The notes beneath the pieces are model-generated. The model made no database searches. It had not been told where the DNA came from and worked only from the letters and a program-made list of their open reading frames with translations. 64,000 nucleotides of DNA from Bdellovibrio bacteriovorus HD100 (lineage in GTDB: Bacteria > Bdellovibrionota > Bdellovibrionia > Bdellovibrionales > Bdellovibrionaceae): contig NC_005363.1 of the NCBI RefSeq assembly GCF_000196175.1, forward strand, positions 1,860,001 through 1,924,000, written 5' to 3'. This document shows, one piece after another, positions 1-7,040 of this stretch. How positions within the stretch are numbered: position 1 is the stretch's first letter; every line of letters begins with the position of its first letter. The position numbers and the translations under genes are program-made.

Positions 1-86
1 TTCCCCCTGATGAGCGTATTCTAGAGGGGGCGGGGGTAAATCACAAGAAAAAGCCCTGGGAAAGCCTTTGGATGCAGTGCGCACCT

Positions 87-115
87 TTGACTTTATCAAT
101 TCGTGATTTTCTAAT
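87..115 (+). promoter_or_regulatory. Sigma70-type promoter for the gene at 171
   Basis: A -35 hexamer TTGACT (87-92) is separated by exactly 17 bases from a -10 hexamer TCTAAT (110-115), each one base from consensus. Transcription would start near 122, giving a leader of about 50 bases. The AGGAG at 154-158 lies 12 bases before the ATG at 171. Bases 1-86 show no gene. Confidence 0.6.
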
Positions 116-170
116 CATTAAGAGCCTTTAGGATTCTAATTCAATTCAAAAACAGGAGATTATCTCGGCG

Positions 171-1475
171 ATGGAACTGGGCAGTCCCGTTATCTTGATT
201 TCAGCATTTGGTCGCGGTCATTGGCTGGCGGCGGCCTTGGCGAAAGAAGGTATCAAAACAACTCTTGTTGATGTGTCTTCAAAGCTGGGCGTGTGGCCCT
301 CTGAAGATGTTGAAGGTCCTTTTGGATTTCTGCGCAACGAACGCGTTTCTGAGTCCCAGCTCGAGCGTCTGTATGCGGATGATCCTTACGATGAAGTTTC
401 CAACGGTTTTACGTTGTGGCTGAAGGAGGGTCCTTTTGAATTTAAAGGTCCGGTCAGCAAGTACAAACTGGATCAGTCTTCATTGGCAGCACCAGTCAAA
501 GAAATCATCGCCGGTAGCAGTGCGGATAAAGCTGCGAAAAATCTTTACAAGCATCTTGAAGCTTTGAGTTTTGATCAGAGCTGGATTTTGCATCTGGCAC
601 ATCAGTGGGCGGGCACCACTTATGCCCCGAATGCGCGCGGCGCTTCTGTGGGGGCGGCAGTTCCATTGTCATCTTCGTTCCTGGTTCGTCAGGCGACTCG
701 CAATGGTCTTGAAAAATCCCTGACCTGGCTTGCCAGCAAAGGGGTTGAAGTCATGCGCCCGCACCAGATCATGGACGTGTCCTTTGGGGGTGGCAAGTCC
801 ATCACCGGGCTTGAGCTGTCCGGTGAAAAGCAGGGCTTGTTCCGTCTGGAGCAGATCATCTGGATGCTCTCCAGTGAAGAGACTTACTTCCTGAATGAAC
901 GCCTGGGGAAATACTTCTTCCCGGAAGGGGCTTTAGAGCCTGAATGGTGCTGGGTTCGTTACCGCGTGGGTCTGCAACAATGCTTTGAGCGCGATCGCCT
1001 GCCACTGCACACACTGGTGGTGGATGATCTGTCTTCGCCATGGACTCATGAAAACATGATGGTCCTGCAAAGAACCTCTTTGGCAGACCAGTTTGATGTG
1101 TGGATGCGAATTCCGACCGTGCAGCGATTCAATAAAGAATATCTGACTGTGCGCAGTGACCGCATGAAGAAACTTCTGACAGCGCGCATGTCGTTGTCGG
1201 AACCGCAGATCCTGAGCTTCCCGCAGGAATATTATTATACCTATGCTCAGCTGGGGGCTTCCCGCTTCCCGGTGTTCGGTGAAAAGCAGACGTCCCGTCG
1301 TGGACGGGCGGGTTTTGGCAATCTTCATCTGGACGGGCCCGAAGTGTGGCCCCATTACAGTTGGGGCGCATACTTTGACAATCATGAGCGCATCCAGTTG
1401 CAAATTGTGAACTGGTGGAAAGAAAAACTTCTGAAAGAGCAAAAAGAGAAGAAGCGAAAGGAACAAAATCCGTGA
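171..1475 (+). CDS. Uncharacterised Rossmann-like (possible FAD/NAD-dependent) protein
   Basis: 434 residues, no signal peptide. The N-terminus (VILISAFGRGHWLAAALA, residues 7-24) is a beta strand, a Gly-rich turn (GRGHW) and a helix, as in nucleotide-binding Rossmann folds such as FAD-dependent oxidoreductases, but the classic GxGxxG is not intact. The C-terminus is very Lys/Glu rich. The stop overlaps the purB GTG start in a GTGA arrangement, so the two are probably translationally coupled. A good promoter lies at 87-115. I do not recognise a specific family; oxidoreductase is only a guess from the fold-like N-terminus. Confidence 0.7.
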   Translation: MELGSPVILISAFGRGHWLAAALAKEGIKTTLVDVSSKLGVWPSEDVEGPFGFLRNERVSESQLERLYADDPYDEVSNGFTLWLKEGPFEFKGPVSKYKLDQSSLAAPVKEIIAGSSADKAAKNLYKHLEALSFDQSWILHLAHQWAGTTYAPNARGASVGAAVPLSSSFLVRQATRNGLEKSLTWLASKGVEVMRPHQIMDVSFGGGKSITGLELSGEKQGLFRLEQIIWMLSSEETYFLNERLGKYFFPEGALEPEWCWVRYRVGLQQCFERDRLPLHTLVVDDLSSPWTHENMMVLQRTSLADQFDVWMRIPTVQRFNKEYLTVRSDRMKKLLTARMSLSEPQILSFPQEYYYTYAQLGASRFPVFGEKQTSRRGRAGFGNLHLDGPEVWPHYSWGAYFDNHERIQLQIVNWWKEKLLKEQKEKKRKEQNP

Positions 1476-2755
1476 TTGAGAGATACACCCGCCCGGAAAT
1501 GGGCCTTCTTTGGGACGCCGACCACAAGTTCGGAAAAATGATGGAAGTTGAAATTGCGGTGGCGCAGGTTCAATCCCAGCTTGGCATCATCCCCAAGAAC
1601 GCAGCCAAGATCATCGCTCAAAAAGCTCGCTTCAACGTAAAAAGAATCTCTGAAATCGAACGCGAAACCAAACATGACGTGATCGCCTTTGTTTCAAATC
1701 TGGCAGAAAACGTCGGCCCGCAGGGAAAATTCATCCACTACGGCATGACGTCTTCGGATGTTCTGGATACGGCCTTCAGCTTGCAGGTGCGCGAAGCCGG
1801 AGTCGTTCTGATGAAATCCATCGTCGCTCTGGAAAAATCCCTGAAAACCCTGGTGACCAAGCATGCGGAAACCCTGTGTGCCGGACGCACCCACGGCATG
1901 TTTGCCGAGCCGACCACTTTCGGATTCAAGATGGCGGGCTTCCTGGCTGAAGCCCAGCGCAATAAAAAACGTGTGAAAGCCGCTCTTGATAATATGATGA
2001 TTTGCAAACTCAGCGGTGCGGTGGGGACTTATTCTTCTCAAGCTCCAAAAATTGAGTCTTTGGTGGCTAAAAAGCTGAAATTGAAAACTGAAACCATCGC
2101 AACTCAAGTGATCCCGCGCGACCGTCATGCCGAGATGCTTTCAGCCCTGGCTTTGTTCGGAACAGGCCTTGAACGCCTGGCCGTAGAGCTTCGTCATCTG
2201 CAGCGCAGTGATGTGGCCGAAGTGACTGAAGGCTTTACCAAGGGCCAAAAGGGCTCTTCAGCGATGCCTCACAAGAAAAACCCAATCAGTGCGGAAAACA
2301 TAACCGGCCTTTCCCGTTTGCTGCGTGGTTATGCCATTGCCGGATTTGAAAACGTGGCACTTTGGCACGAACGCGACATCAGTCATTCCTCAGTGGAGCG
2401 CGTGGTGTTCCCGGATGCCTTCATCGTGGCGGACTATGCCTGTAATCGTATGAGCATTCTGTTGGATGGTCTGGATGTGAACAAGAAGCGCATGATGGAC
2501 AATATCGAAAGTTCGCAAGGACAGATTTTTAGCTCCCATGTGTTGCTGGCGCTGATTCAAAAAGGAATGATTCGTGAGGAAGCGTATGCTTTGGTGCAGC
2601 GTCTTTGTCATTCTCTGTCTTACGGAGAACATCTGAAAGACAAACTTTTGGTGGACGATCAGATCCAGAAGCTTTTGAAGCCCAAAGAGATCGACGAGAT
2701 CTTTACCGGCAAAAAACACAAAAAAGCCATCAAAGACATCATCAAGAGAGTATAG
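1472..2755 (+). CDS. purB: Adenylosuccinate lyase
   Basis: 427 residues. PurB cleaves SAICAR to AICAR and adenylosuccinate to AMP plus fumarate in purine synthesis. The fumarase/aspartase superfamily signature SSAMPHKKNP is present near residues 263-272, along with GMTSSDVLDT and the AGRTHG motif with its catalytic His. I chose the GTG at 1472 rather than the ATG at 1415: it gives the family N-terminus (IERYTRPEMG), has GAAAGGAA just upstream, and forms a GTGA overlap with the preceding stop. The longer start would add 19 charged residues that overlap the upstream gene. Length is normal for the family. Confidence 0.95.
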   Translation: MIERYTRPEMGLLWDADHKFGKMMEVEIAVAQVQSQLGIIPKNAAKIIAQKARFNVKRISEIERETKHDVIAFVSNLAENVGPQGKFIHYGMTSSDVLDTAFSLQVREAGVVLMKSIVALEKSLKTLVTKHAETLCAGRTHGMFAEPTTFGFKMAGFLAEAQRNKKRVKAALDNMMICKLSGAVGTYSSQAPKIESLVAKKLKLKTETIATQVIPRDRHAEMLSALALFGTGLERLAVELRHLQRSDVAEVTEGFTKGQKGSSAMPHKKNPISAENITGLSRLLRGYAIAGFENVALWHERDISHSSVERVVFPDAFIVADYACNRMSILLDGLDVNKKRMMDNIESSQGQIFSSHVLLALIQKGMIREEAYALVQRLCHSLSYGEHLKDKLLVDDQIQKLLKPKEIDEIFTGKKHKKAIKDIIKRV

Positions 2756-2758
2756 ACA

Positions 2759-3688
2759 ATGAATTGGAAGTTTTTGAAAGAAAATGATGTGATTGATGTG
2801 GTGGCCCCGGGCTATCCTTCCAAACCTGAAGAGGTGGAAGGGGCGCGTGCGTTTCTGGAAAAATGGAATCTGCAGCCACGCATTCCCAAGGGCATCATCA
2901 AGCCGCACTTCCTGCACGCTCACGAAGACGAGGCGCGCTGGCAGTTTATGAAGGCCGCCATTGAATCCAAGGATTCCCGGGTGATCTGGTGCTTGCGAGG
3001 TGGCTATGGCAGCAATCGTCTGATTCCTTTCCTGGCTAAAATGAAGAAACCGAAAGAGCCGAAACTTCTGATTGGTATCAGCGACATTTCGTCTTTGCAC
3101 ACTTTTGTAAATCAGGAGTGGGGCTGGTCCAGTCTGCATGCACCATTGTTGGACCGCCTGGGACGAAATCTTGTTTCTGCCAAACATGAAAAAGAAATTC
3201 ATGACATTCTGTTTGGAAAAACCCGCCAGGTTGAATTCAAAAAACTGAAACCTATGAATGAGGCTGCTCGTCAGGTGAAAACCCTGAAATCCAAAATCGT
3301 GGGTGGCAATCTGACGGTTTTGCAGTCCACACTGGGAACACCGTGGCAGGTCGATGCGGATCGCCGCTTGTTGTTTGTCGAGGACATCGGTGAGCGCGGC
3401 TATCGCATTGATCGTATGTTTGAACAGTTCCGTCAGGCCGGCATTCTGAAAAAATGTCACGGCATTGTGCTGGGTGATTTCATTGGGGGCAATGAGCCCA
3501 ATGGCACCGAAGATAAAACTCAATTGGTCTTTAAACGCTGGGCTGCGGATTTGGAAATTCCGCTCTTTAAGGGTCTTGAAGCCGGACATGCTCCGGTGCA
3601 AAGACCTGTGCCCTTTAATACTCCCTGTGAACTGGTGATGGCGAATAACCGCACCGTTTTGACAATCGATACCGGAGGACGTCCATAA
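2759..3688 (+). CDS. ldcA: LD-carboxypeptidase (peptidase S66, murein tetrapeptide carboxypeptidase)
   Basis: 309 residues, no signal peptide, so cytoplasmic. S66 enzymes remove the terminal D-Ala from L-Ala-D-Glu-mDAP-D-Ala recovered from peptidoglycan. The N-terminal VVAPGYPS, the CLRGGYGSNRL segment and a plausible Ser-Glu-His triad are visible: S108 in GISD, E208 in LLFVEDIGE and H277 in EAGHAP. It starts 3 bases after purB, and its stop overlaps the next start as TAATG. With the Mpl ligase two genes downstream this forms a murein-peptide recycling module. A microcin-immunity MccF-like role is the family alternative but fits the context less well. Confidence 0.88.
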   Translation: MNWKFLKENDVIDVVAPGYPSKPEEVEGARAFLEKWNLQPRIPKGIIKPHFLHAHEDEARWQFMKAAIESKDSRVIWCLRGGYGSNRLIPFLAKMKKPKEPKLLIGISDISSLHTFVNQEWGWSSLHAPLLDRLGRNLVSAKHEKEIHDILFGKTRQVEFKKLKPMNEAARQVKTLKSKIVGGNLTVLQSTLGTPWQVDADRRLLFVEDIGERGYRIDRMFEQFRQAGILKKCHGIVLGDFIGGNEPNGTEDKTQLVFKRWAADLEIPLFKGLEAGHAPVQRPVPFNTPCELVMANNRTVLTIDTGGRP

Positions 3689-4749
3689 TGAAATTTTCTG
3701 TATTGGAAAAAAATCTGATCACTCAACTTGAAGACCGCATTCGTGACACCACTCCGGGTGTGATGGTGCGTGCTTATCAGGGCGGCCGTATCATCTGTGA
3801 TGTGGCGGTGGGTAACACTTATGCCTATTATGATCTGGCAAGTTTGACGAAAGTGATTTTCACGACTCAGGCCATGGTTCAGGCTTTTGAGGCGGGCAAG
3901 TGGAACTTTGAAACCAAAGTGGCGGACCTTCTGCCGTGGTTTGCGCACAAAGAAACCCGCATCACCGAGCTTTTGACCCACAGTTCAGGTCTGGCTTGGT
4001 GGTTGCCGTTGTATCAGGAGATCAACACCTCTTTGCCGCGTGATAAACGCCGTGAACAGCTGCAAGGCATGCTGCAAAATCTGAAAATTGAAAAGCAAGA
4101 CACGGCGGTTTATTCCGATGTGGGCTTTTTGGTTTTGGGCTTTATCATTGAAAAGATTTACGACAAATCTTTGGATGATGTTTGGACTGATATCAAAAAC
4201 AAATTCTATCTGGGCACAACATTGGAGTTCCATCCGGATAACAAGGCCGCTCACAAGGCTTCTTTGTATGCGCCGACCGAGGAATGCCCGGTTCGTCGCA
4301 AGCTGGTCCAGGGTGAAGTGCATGATCTGAATGCGTGGGCGCTGGGTGGGGTTTCCACTCATGCGGGTCTGTTTGGCAGTATTGATGATGCAGGCTGGTT
4401 CTCGTTGCACCTGCGTTCGCACTTGATGGGGATTGCCCGCTATTCCATCCGCCAGAAAACAGCTCAGCTGTTTGCCAAAAGAGCTTTGCCGGAAGGCAAA
4501 GGGGACTGGGCCATGGGTTACATGATGCCAACGCCGGGTTCTGCAAGCTGCGGGACTTATTTCTCTTTGGATTCTATTGGGCACACAGGCTTTACGGGAA
4601 CTTCCGTTTGGTATGATCCAAAGATGGACTTGAGTGTGATCATTCTGTCCAATCGGGTCCTGTACGGATCTGATAACAAAGCCTTTGGCAAATTGCGTCC
4701 GGAAATTCATAATTGGATTGTTGAAAACTACAGAAGAAGTGGACTTTAA
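3688..4749 (+). CDS. Serine hydrolase of the beta-lactamase / class C PBP family
   Basis: 353 residues with the three SxxK serine-hydrolase motifs: SLTK (S52-K55), YSD (Y142-D144, the YxN position) and HTG (H299-G301). There is no obvious signal peptide, which is odd for a DD-peptidase and suggests a cytoplasmic peptidase or esterase. It is coupled to the upstream LD-carboxypeptidase by a TAATG overlap and followed one base later by mpl. Context suggests it acts on recovered peptidoglycan peptides, for example as a D-amino-acid peptidase; that is inference. Confidence 0.85.
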   Translation: MKFSVLEKNLITQLEDRIRDTTPGVMVRAYQGGRIICDVAVGNTYAYYDLASLTKVIFTTQAMVQAFEAGKWNFETKVADLLPWFAHKETRITELLTHSSGLAWWLPLYQEINTSLPRDKRREQLQGMLQNLKIEKQDTAVYSDVGFLVLGFIIEKIYDKSLDDVWTDIKNKFYLGTTLEFHPDNKAAHKASLYAPTEECPVRRKLVQGEVHDLNAWALGGVSTHAGLFGSIDDAGWFSLHLRSHLMGIARYSIRQKTAQLFAKRALPEGKGDWAMGYMMPTPGSASCGTYFSLDSIGHTGFTGTSVWYDPKMDLSVIILSNRVLYGSDNKAFGKLRPEIHNWIVENYRRSGL

Positions 4750-4750
4750 G

Positions 4751-6160
4751 ATGAATATCAAACCAGGCAGTCACATTCACTTGATGGGTATTTGCGGGAC
4801 GGCGATGGCCTCCATGGCAGGTCTTTTGAAAGACCGTGGCTTTAAAATCACCGGCAGTGATTCCAATCCGTATCCTCCGATGTCAACCCAGCTGGAAAGT
4901 CTGGGCATCAGTATCATGAAAGGCTACAAAGCCGAAAATCTGCATCCGAAGCCGGACTTCGTGATCGTGGGGAACGTGATTTCTGCGAGCAACGAGGAAG
5001 CTCAGGAGCTGATGAAGCTGGGCATCCCGTATACTTCTTTGCCAAAAGCGATGGGTGAATTCATCATCGAAAATCGTGAAAGCGTTGTGATCTCCGGTAC
5101 ACACGGGAAAACCACAACAACTTCCATGATGGCGTGGGTGGCAGAAAATGCCGGAGTAAAACCGGGTTTCCTGATCGGGGGGATTCCGAAGAACTTCTCT
5201 CAAAGTTTCAAAAATCCGGAAGACAATTACTTCATCATCGAAGGTGATGAATACGACACGGCCTTCTTCGATAAAGTTCCAAAGTTCATTCACTATCGTC
5301 CAAAACACGTGATCCTGACTTCGGTGGAGTTTGATCACGCGGATATCTATAAAGACCTGGATGACGTGAAAAAATCCTTCGCTCGTTTGATGGATCTTCT
5401 TCCTGAAAATGGAACGTTGCTGGCTTGCGCGGAAGACGCCAATGTGATGGAGCTTCGCAAGCTTACCAAGTGCAAAAACTCCTTCACTTACGGCTTTGGC
5501 GCTGAGGCGGATTTCCGTGCGAAGATCATGTTCCAAAACGCCAATGGTCTGGGCTTTGAAGTTCATCACCGTGGCGAGATCATGGGCCCTTATGCTATGC
5601 AGATCACGGGTGAATACAACGTCCTGAATGCCACAGCTGTTGTGGCGATGTCCAAGATGCTGGGCTTCTCTGAAAACCGCATTCAGATCGCATTGGAATC
5701 CTTCGAAGGTGTGAAGCGCCGTCAGGAAATTCTGGGTGAACCCAACGGTATTTTGGTGATTGAAGATTTCGCCCACCACCCAACAGCGGTGCGTGAAACA
5801 GTGAAAGGCATTCAAAAGAAATACCCGGGCCGCAAAGTGTTCTCGGTGTTTGAGCCAAGAAGTGCGACGTCCCGCCGTAAAGTCTTCCAGAAAGACTATG
5901 TGGAGGCGTTCAAGGGCTCTCACGAAGTTCTTCTGGCAAAAGCTTTTGATCAGACCAAAATCGACGAAGAAAACCGTTTCTCCACGCATGAGCTGGTCGA
6001 TGACCTCAAGAAAACCCATGTGACCGCAGCGGACTTCGATACAGCTGACGACATCGTCGCAGCCTTGAAATCCAAAGCCCACAAAGGCGACGTCATCCTA
6101 ATCATGAGCAACGGCGGCTTCGACGGCATCTACACCAAACTCCTAAAAGCCCTCGAATAA
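4751..6160 (+). CDS. mpl: UDP-MurNAc:L-Ala-gamma-D-Glu-mDAP ligase
   Basis: 469 residues. Mpl attaches recovered tripeptide directly to UDP-MurNAc, bypassing MurC-MurD-MurE. The Mur-ligase N-domain (HLMGICGTAMASMAGLL), the ATP loop GTHGKTTT near residues 116-123, the central EGDEYDTAFFD motif and EDFAHHPTAV typical of MurC/Mpl are visible. Lacking MurC-specific context and sitting behind an LD-carboxypeptidase, Mpl is the better call than MurC. I chose the ATG at 4751, one base after the upstream stop, rather than the ATG at 4685, which overlaps that gene by 65 bases. Confidence 0.92.
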   Translation: MNIKPGSHIHLMGICGTAMASMAGLLKDRGFKITGSDSNPYPPMSTQLESLGISIMKGYKAENLHPKPDFVIVGNVISASNEEAQELMKLGIPYTSLPKAMGEFIIENRESVVISGTHGKTTTTSMMAWVAENAGVKPGFLIGGIPKNFSQSFKNPEDNYFIIEGDEYDTAFFDKVPKFIHYRPKHVILTSVEFDHADIYKDLDDVKKSFARLMDLLPENGTLLACAEDANVMELRKLTKCKNSFTYGFGAEADFRAKIMFQNANGLGFEVHHRGEIMGPYAMQITGEYNVLNATAVVAMSKMLGFSENRIQIALESFEGVKRRQEILGEPNGILVIEDFAHHPTAVRETVKGIQKKYPGRKVFSVFEPRSATSRRKVFQKDYVEAFKGSHEVLLAKAFDQTKIDEENRFSTHELVDDLKKTHVTAADFDTADDIVAALKSKAHKGDVILIMSNGGFDGIYTKLLKALE

Positions 6161-6184
6161 AAAAGGTACCTGCTTACTTTTGCA
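6161..6184 (+). repeat. Left terminal inverted repeat of the RAYT unit
   Basis: 24 bases, exact reverse complement of 6947-6970. It begins one base after the mpl stop and contains the palindrome GGTACC. Confidence 0.9.
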
Positions 6185-6214
6185 TAAACGCCGCGTCGGT
6201 CTTCTCTCCTGATC

Positions 6215-6853
6215 TTAGTAAGGTAGAGAAGTGAGTCGATGCGGTCGCTGATTCTTTCTAATTGTAGGAATTTTAAATTCCGATTTTCGAAGAGCCTTTT
6301 GTACTATCTCCTTGTCTCGTGGATCCGGAGCTGCGTTTAGCCAGGACAAAATTGAATCTGGCGATTCAAAGAGTGTGTTGTCCGGATAAATCGGGAAATT
6401 CAGTCTGTGCATGCCCAGCGAAATAGACAGAGTTGAATGTGGGTAGTCCTGAACTTTACTGCATAGGCCTGCCTCGACGGGATTTCTATAAACGTACTTG
6501 TAGGCATGTAGATAGTGGAGCGGATTGCTGATCAAGGTCTTGTGATACCTGCTCCCGTAAATTTGGTTGATTATTCCTGCCTTGGTACTCATGTGTCGGC
6601 TGGTCTCTTTCATGAAGTAATTCATGGCTTCGCCAAGATTCTGCTGTGGATCCCGTACGATCATGTGAAAGTGATTGTCCATTAAGACAAACGATAGAAT
6701 TTCAATTCCATAAGCATGAGAAATAAAGAAGAGATAGTCCTCCATTATGGACCAAACCTCTGAACGCGCTATAGGAAACCACTCGCGGTTTCGGGCGCGA
6801 GCAACTATGTGATATGGGTGATCGGCCGAGGCCGGAACTATCTTTCTAGGCAT
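6215..6853 (-). CDS. REP-associated tyrosine transposase (Y1/HUH, IS200-like)
   Basis: 212 residues from the ATG at 6853 (MPRKIVPASADHPYHIV); an in-frame ATG at 6940 would add 29 residues unlike the family. RAYTs are single-strand HUH endonucleases that mobilise hairpin repeats. Visible are the HUH metal motif in VLMDNHFHMIV (H61, H63), the GSRYHKT segment and the Tyr-rich helix before YRNPVEAGL (Tyr at about 118-122) that holds the nucleophile. The gene looks intact. Base composition appears more AT-rich than its neighbours, consistent with transfer. Confidence 0.9.
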   Translation of the reverse strand: MPRKIVPASADHPYHIVARARNREWFPIARSEVWSIMEDYLFFISHAYGIEILSFVLMDNHFHMIVRDPQQNLGEAMNYFMKETSRHMSTKAGIINQIYGSRYHKTLISNPLHYLHAYKYVYRNPVEAGLCSKVQDYPHSTLSISLGMHRLNFPIYPDNTLFESPDSILSWLNAAPDPRDKEIVQKALRKSEFKIPTIRKNQRPHRLTSLPY

Positions 6854-6946
6854 GGCAAGGTTGTTTTGCAAAAAAGAGGTTAAATCTGACGGCAAAATAG
6901 GCAAATTCTGGAGCGATAGAGTGTCTGGATTTCGGCGCAACGCTTC

Positions 6947-6970
6947 TGCAAAAGTAAGCAGGTACCTTTT
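6947..6970 (-). repeat. Right terminal inverted repeat of the RAYT unit
   Basis: 24 bases, exact reverse complement of 6161-6184. An inward extension of about 14 bases matches the other end at roughly 8 positions. Confidence 0.9.
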
Positions 6971-7040
6971 GAGGGGCGCGGTGCGTTATTTGGGTTTTTT
7001 GGGTGAAAGTGGGGCGGGGTTTCGTTAGTTTTTTTGGCCT

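Larger units (their letters stand above)
6161..6970. mobile_element. RAYT transposon-like unit bounded by 24-bp perfect inverted repeats
   Basis: An 810-bp unit containing one tyrosine transposase gene. The left end (6161-6184, starts AAAAGGTACCTGC) and right end (6947-6970) are exact reverse complements over 24 bases; an imperfect match continues inward for about 14 more. Each arm can itself fold, with AAAAG pairing CTTTT around a GGTACC palindrome, like REP sequences beside RAYT genes. The left end abuts the mpl stop codon; the right end is 70 bases before mutS. No target-site duplication is visible, as expected for IS200/IS605-like Y1 transposases. Confidence 0.85.

Noticed and set aside
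1-40. CTGATGAG inside a CCCCCT...AGGGGG frame, reminiscent of a hammerhead ribozyme core
   Set aside because: No matching GAAA strand or stem II/III is present; a chance 8-mer.
1415-1474. ATG at 1415 as the purB start
   Set aside because: It would add 19 charged residues unlike PurB and overlap the upstream gene by 61 bases; the GTG at 1472 fits better.
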